NCBI RefSeq assembly: GCF_014701195.1
Contig: NZ_AP018712.1
Coordinates: forward strand, 372,001 to 436,000
DNA: 64,000 nt
Direction: 5' to 3'
Source: Tepiditoga spiralis
Lineage (GTDB): Bacteria > Thermotogota > Thermotogae > Petrotogales > Petrotogaceae
In this document: positions 62,399 through 64,000 of the stretch, piece after piece
How positions within the stretch are numbered: the first letter of the stretch is position 1
Layout: every line of letters starts with the position of its first letter
Made by a program: the position numbers and the translations under genes
Notes under the pieces: model-generated
What the model was told of the DNA's origin: nothing
Database searches by the model: none
What the model saw: only the letters and a program-made list of their open reading frames with translations

Positions 62399-64000
62399 TT
62401 ACTCAACTTCATCAAGATACTTTAGCTCTCTACCAACAAAGACCATCACTACTTTTTTTAATGGACCATTGAACTCTTTGTTTATGGTTTTTTCATACCT
62501 CTTTATTTGATTTACTGCTTCTTTTATCTTTTCTTGATATACTTTTTCTGTATAGTCTTTCTTTTTTATGTATTTTAATTCTATTATTGCATTGTAGGGT
62601 ACTTCTTCATATCTTTTAAACATTGCTAAGTCTATGTATCCACCTTCTACTGGATACTCGCTTTTAACGTATGCCCATGGTGTTAAGATTAAATAACTGA
62701 ATAGTAGCCTCTTTATGTGCTTTTCACTAAAGCTTTGAAAGTCTCTGTCTGATAGCTTTTTCAATACATTTTCTATTTCATTTGCAAATGGGTTTATGTT
62801 TCCATCTATTACTATCCTTTTTACTGCAAGTTCTAACTTTTCTGTATTTATATAACTCTTTGCTCTATCTTCTATTGATTCTACAAAGTACTCTGAATAT
62901 AACTTTTTCATTGAATAGTTTGGTATCTTTAAGTATGTATAGAAGTTTTCTTTTTCAAAGGTTAAAAATCCTAAATAAAAGAGTAAGGTTTTTATATCTT
63001 TTATATCGAGTTTTCTTTCCATGTTAAAAGCTTGAGTTAATACTTCAATTTCTGTTTTTGAGTTTAATAGTATTTCATTCAAAAGTTCATTTACAACTTC
63101 ATGACTATCTTTTTCTGTATTTATTCCAACGATTTCACCAAGTTTAAATAAATTTTGAATCTTTTTATAGTCACTTGCTATGTTCATATCTATTACATCT
63201 TTTGGTTTTCTTTTTTCTCTGTTGTATTCAGAGATGAAGTATAAGACCATATCGCTGTTGTAAACCTTTTCACTTGCACGTTCATTGAACATGTATCCAT
63301 TGTAGCTAAACTTCATGTCTTGTAAAATATCATCATTTATTTGATACTCTTTGAGAATATCTTTGACTTCACTTTCAGTAAATCCCATCATTTCATTTAA
63401 CTCTAAGGTTGTTGACATGTTTTTTGAGATGTTGAATCCACTCGTTAAACTATCTAAGGTTATTGGCGCTACTCCTGTTATGAATAGTCTGTCTATAACT
63501 GATCGTGTTCCTTCTTTTATTACTTCATAAAACTTTCTAACAAAACCTGTTTTACTGACGATATTTTTAAATTCATCGAGTTTAAAACTTAAAAGTTCAT
63601 TTGCAAAGTGGTCGTATTCGTCTATTAATAAGTAGATTTTTGTTTTTAAGTTTAATTCTTTGTATTGATTTATAAAATTATTTAATAAATCAGCAGGTTC
63701 TTTTAAATCTATATTTAATTTTATTTTTAAATTATAATGTTTAATAAAAAAATTCAAACTATTAAAAACCTTATTTTTAAATCCATACTTTAATTCTTCT
63801 TTACTGTCTGTATTTAATCCAGAAAAATTAAACTCTAAAATATGATAACTATTTTTTTTAGGTGTTGGATGTTTTTGTATGTATAAGTCTTTAAAGATAG
63901 TATCAAACTTATCTGAATACTTAACATCATAGTATTTACTCATAGTGTCAAGCCACAAACTTTTACCAAATTTTCTTGGCCTTAAAAATAATATATAGGA
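62399..64000 (-). CDS. AAA-ATPase-like / PD-(D/E)XK nuclease family protein (partial)
   Basis: The gene runs off the right edge. The first ATG in the window (63958) is not the start, because the frame continues upstream as YILFLRPRKFGKSLWLDTM, the Walker A variant RPRxFGKS shared with the genes at 43334 and 48071. IYLLIDEYDHFANEL is Walker B, then LFITGVAPITLDSLTSGFNIS, SYNGYMF, and near the C-terminus EGGYIDLAM and AIIELKYIKKK (the D...ExK nuclease core). It has the same architecture as the island genes but belongs to another subfamily. It lies next to, and convergent with, the ornithine operon. Confidence 0.9.
   Translation of the reverse strand, partial: SYILFLRPRKFGKSLWLDTMSKYYDVKYSDKFDTIFKDLYIQKHPTPKKNSYHILEFNFSGLNTDSKEELKYGFKNKVFNSLNFFIKHYNLKIKLNIDLKEPADLLNNFINQYKELNLKTKIYLLIDEYDHFANELLSFKLDEFKNIVSKTGFVRKFYEVIKEGTRSVIDRLFITGVAPITLDSLTSGFNISKNMSTTLELNEMMGFTESEVKDILKEYQINDDILQDMKFSYNGYMFNERASEKVYNSDMVLYFISEYNREKRKPKDVIDMNIASDYKKIQNLFKLGEIVGINTEKDSHEVVNELLNEILLNSKTEIEVLTQAFNMERKLDIKDIKTLLFYLGFLTFEKENFYTYLKIPNYSMKKLYSEYFVESIEDRAKSYINTEKLELAVKRIVIDGNINPFANEIENVLKKLSDRDFQSFSEKHIKRLLFSYLILTPWAYVKSEYPVEGGYIDLAMFKRYEEVPYNAIIELKYIKKKDYTEKVYQEKIKEAVNQIKRYEKTINKEFNGPLKKVVMVFVGRELKYLDEVE

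Overview
The window is very AT-rich and gene-dense, and it reads as a chromosomal segment of an anaerobic, amino-acid-fermenting diderm. I infer a member of the Thermotogota (Petrotoga/Geotoga/Oceanotoga side). The reasons are a split class I fumarase next to malic enzyme, a small secreted barrel-like protein ending in Phe, an ornithine fermentation operon and several AAA-ATPase/PD-(D/E)XK genes. Fusobacteriota is the main alternative. I saw no rRNA, tRNA or CRISPR array.

Layout. 1-12.9 kb holds housekeeping genes: a sensor-like N-terminus cut by the window edge, MFS, an EEP-fold phosphatase/nuclease, DegV plus RNase H, MATE, a parvulin, a hemolysin III family protein, Hsp20 behind a CIRCE-like operator, a phospholipase D family protein, a barrel-like protein, and a fumarase alpha/beta plus malic enzyme operon (fumarate to malate to pyruvate). 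12.9-42.5 kb is a large surface polysaccharide locus: a Wzz-like protein, a four-gene small-protein/sigma-region-2 cluster, the initiating sugar transferase behind two near-identical tandem promoters, UDP-sugar dehydrogenase, GDP-fucose synthesis (gmd, fcl), an apparently complete CDP-tyvelose pathway (rfbH, F, G, S-like, E), glycosyltransferases, two flippases, a polymerase, rmlB, two IS110-family remnants and many decayed genes. 42.5-50.1 kb is an island of AAA/PD-(D/E)XK genes (two intact paralogues and one broken) plus an Rpn-family nuclease. It ends in a decayed copy of the 5' part of the flippase gene that precedes it. 50.1-56.7 kb (minus strand) has an M29 aminopeptidase and the histidine-degradation genes hutU, ftcD, hutI and fchA, without hutH. 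57.0-62.4 kb (plus strand) is the oxidative ornithine pathway ord, ortA, ortB, oraS, oraE. The window ends inside a fourth AAA/PD-(D/E)XK gene.

How the parts relate. The catabolic operons at 50-62 kb diverge from one intergenic region and would feed histidine and ornithine into glutamate, acetyl-CoA and alanine. The polysaccharide locus looks actively rearranging. Three segments are each bounded by an intact gene and a decayed partial copy of it in the same orientation: ugd, a GT2 gene's 3' tail, and the wzx 5' part. Genes for fucose transfer and dTDP-sugar supply have decayed beside intact partners. The observations most worth following are the direct-repeat scars, the small-protein/sigma-region-2 cluster, the mosaic nuclease island, and the structured non-coding segments beside the IS110 elements.
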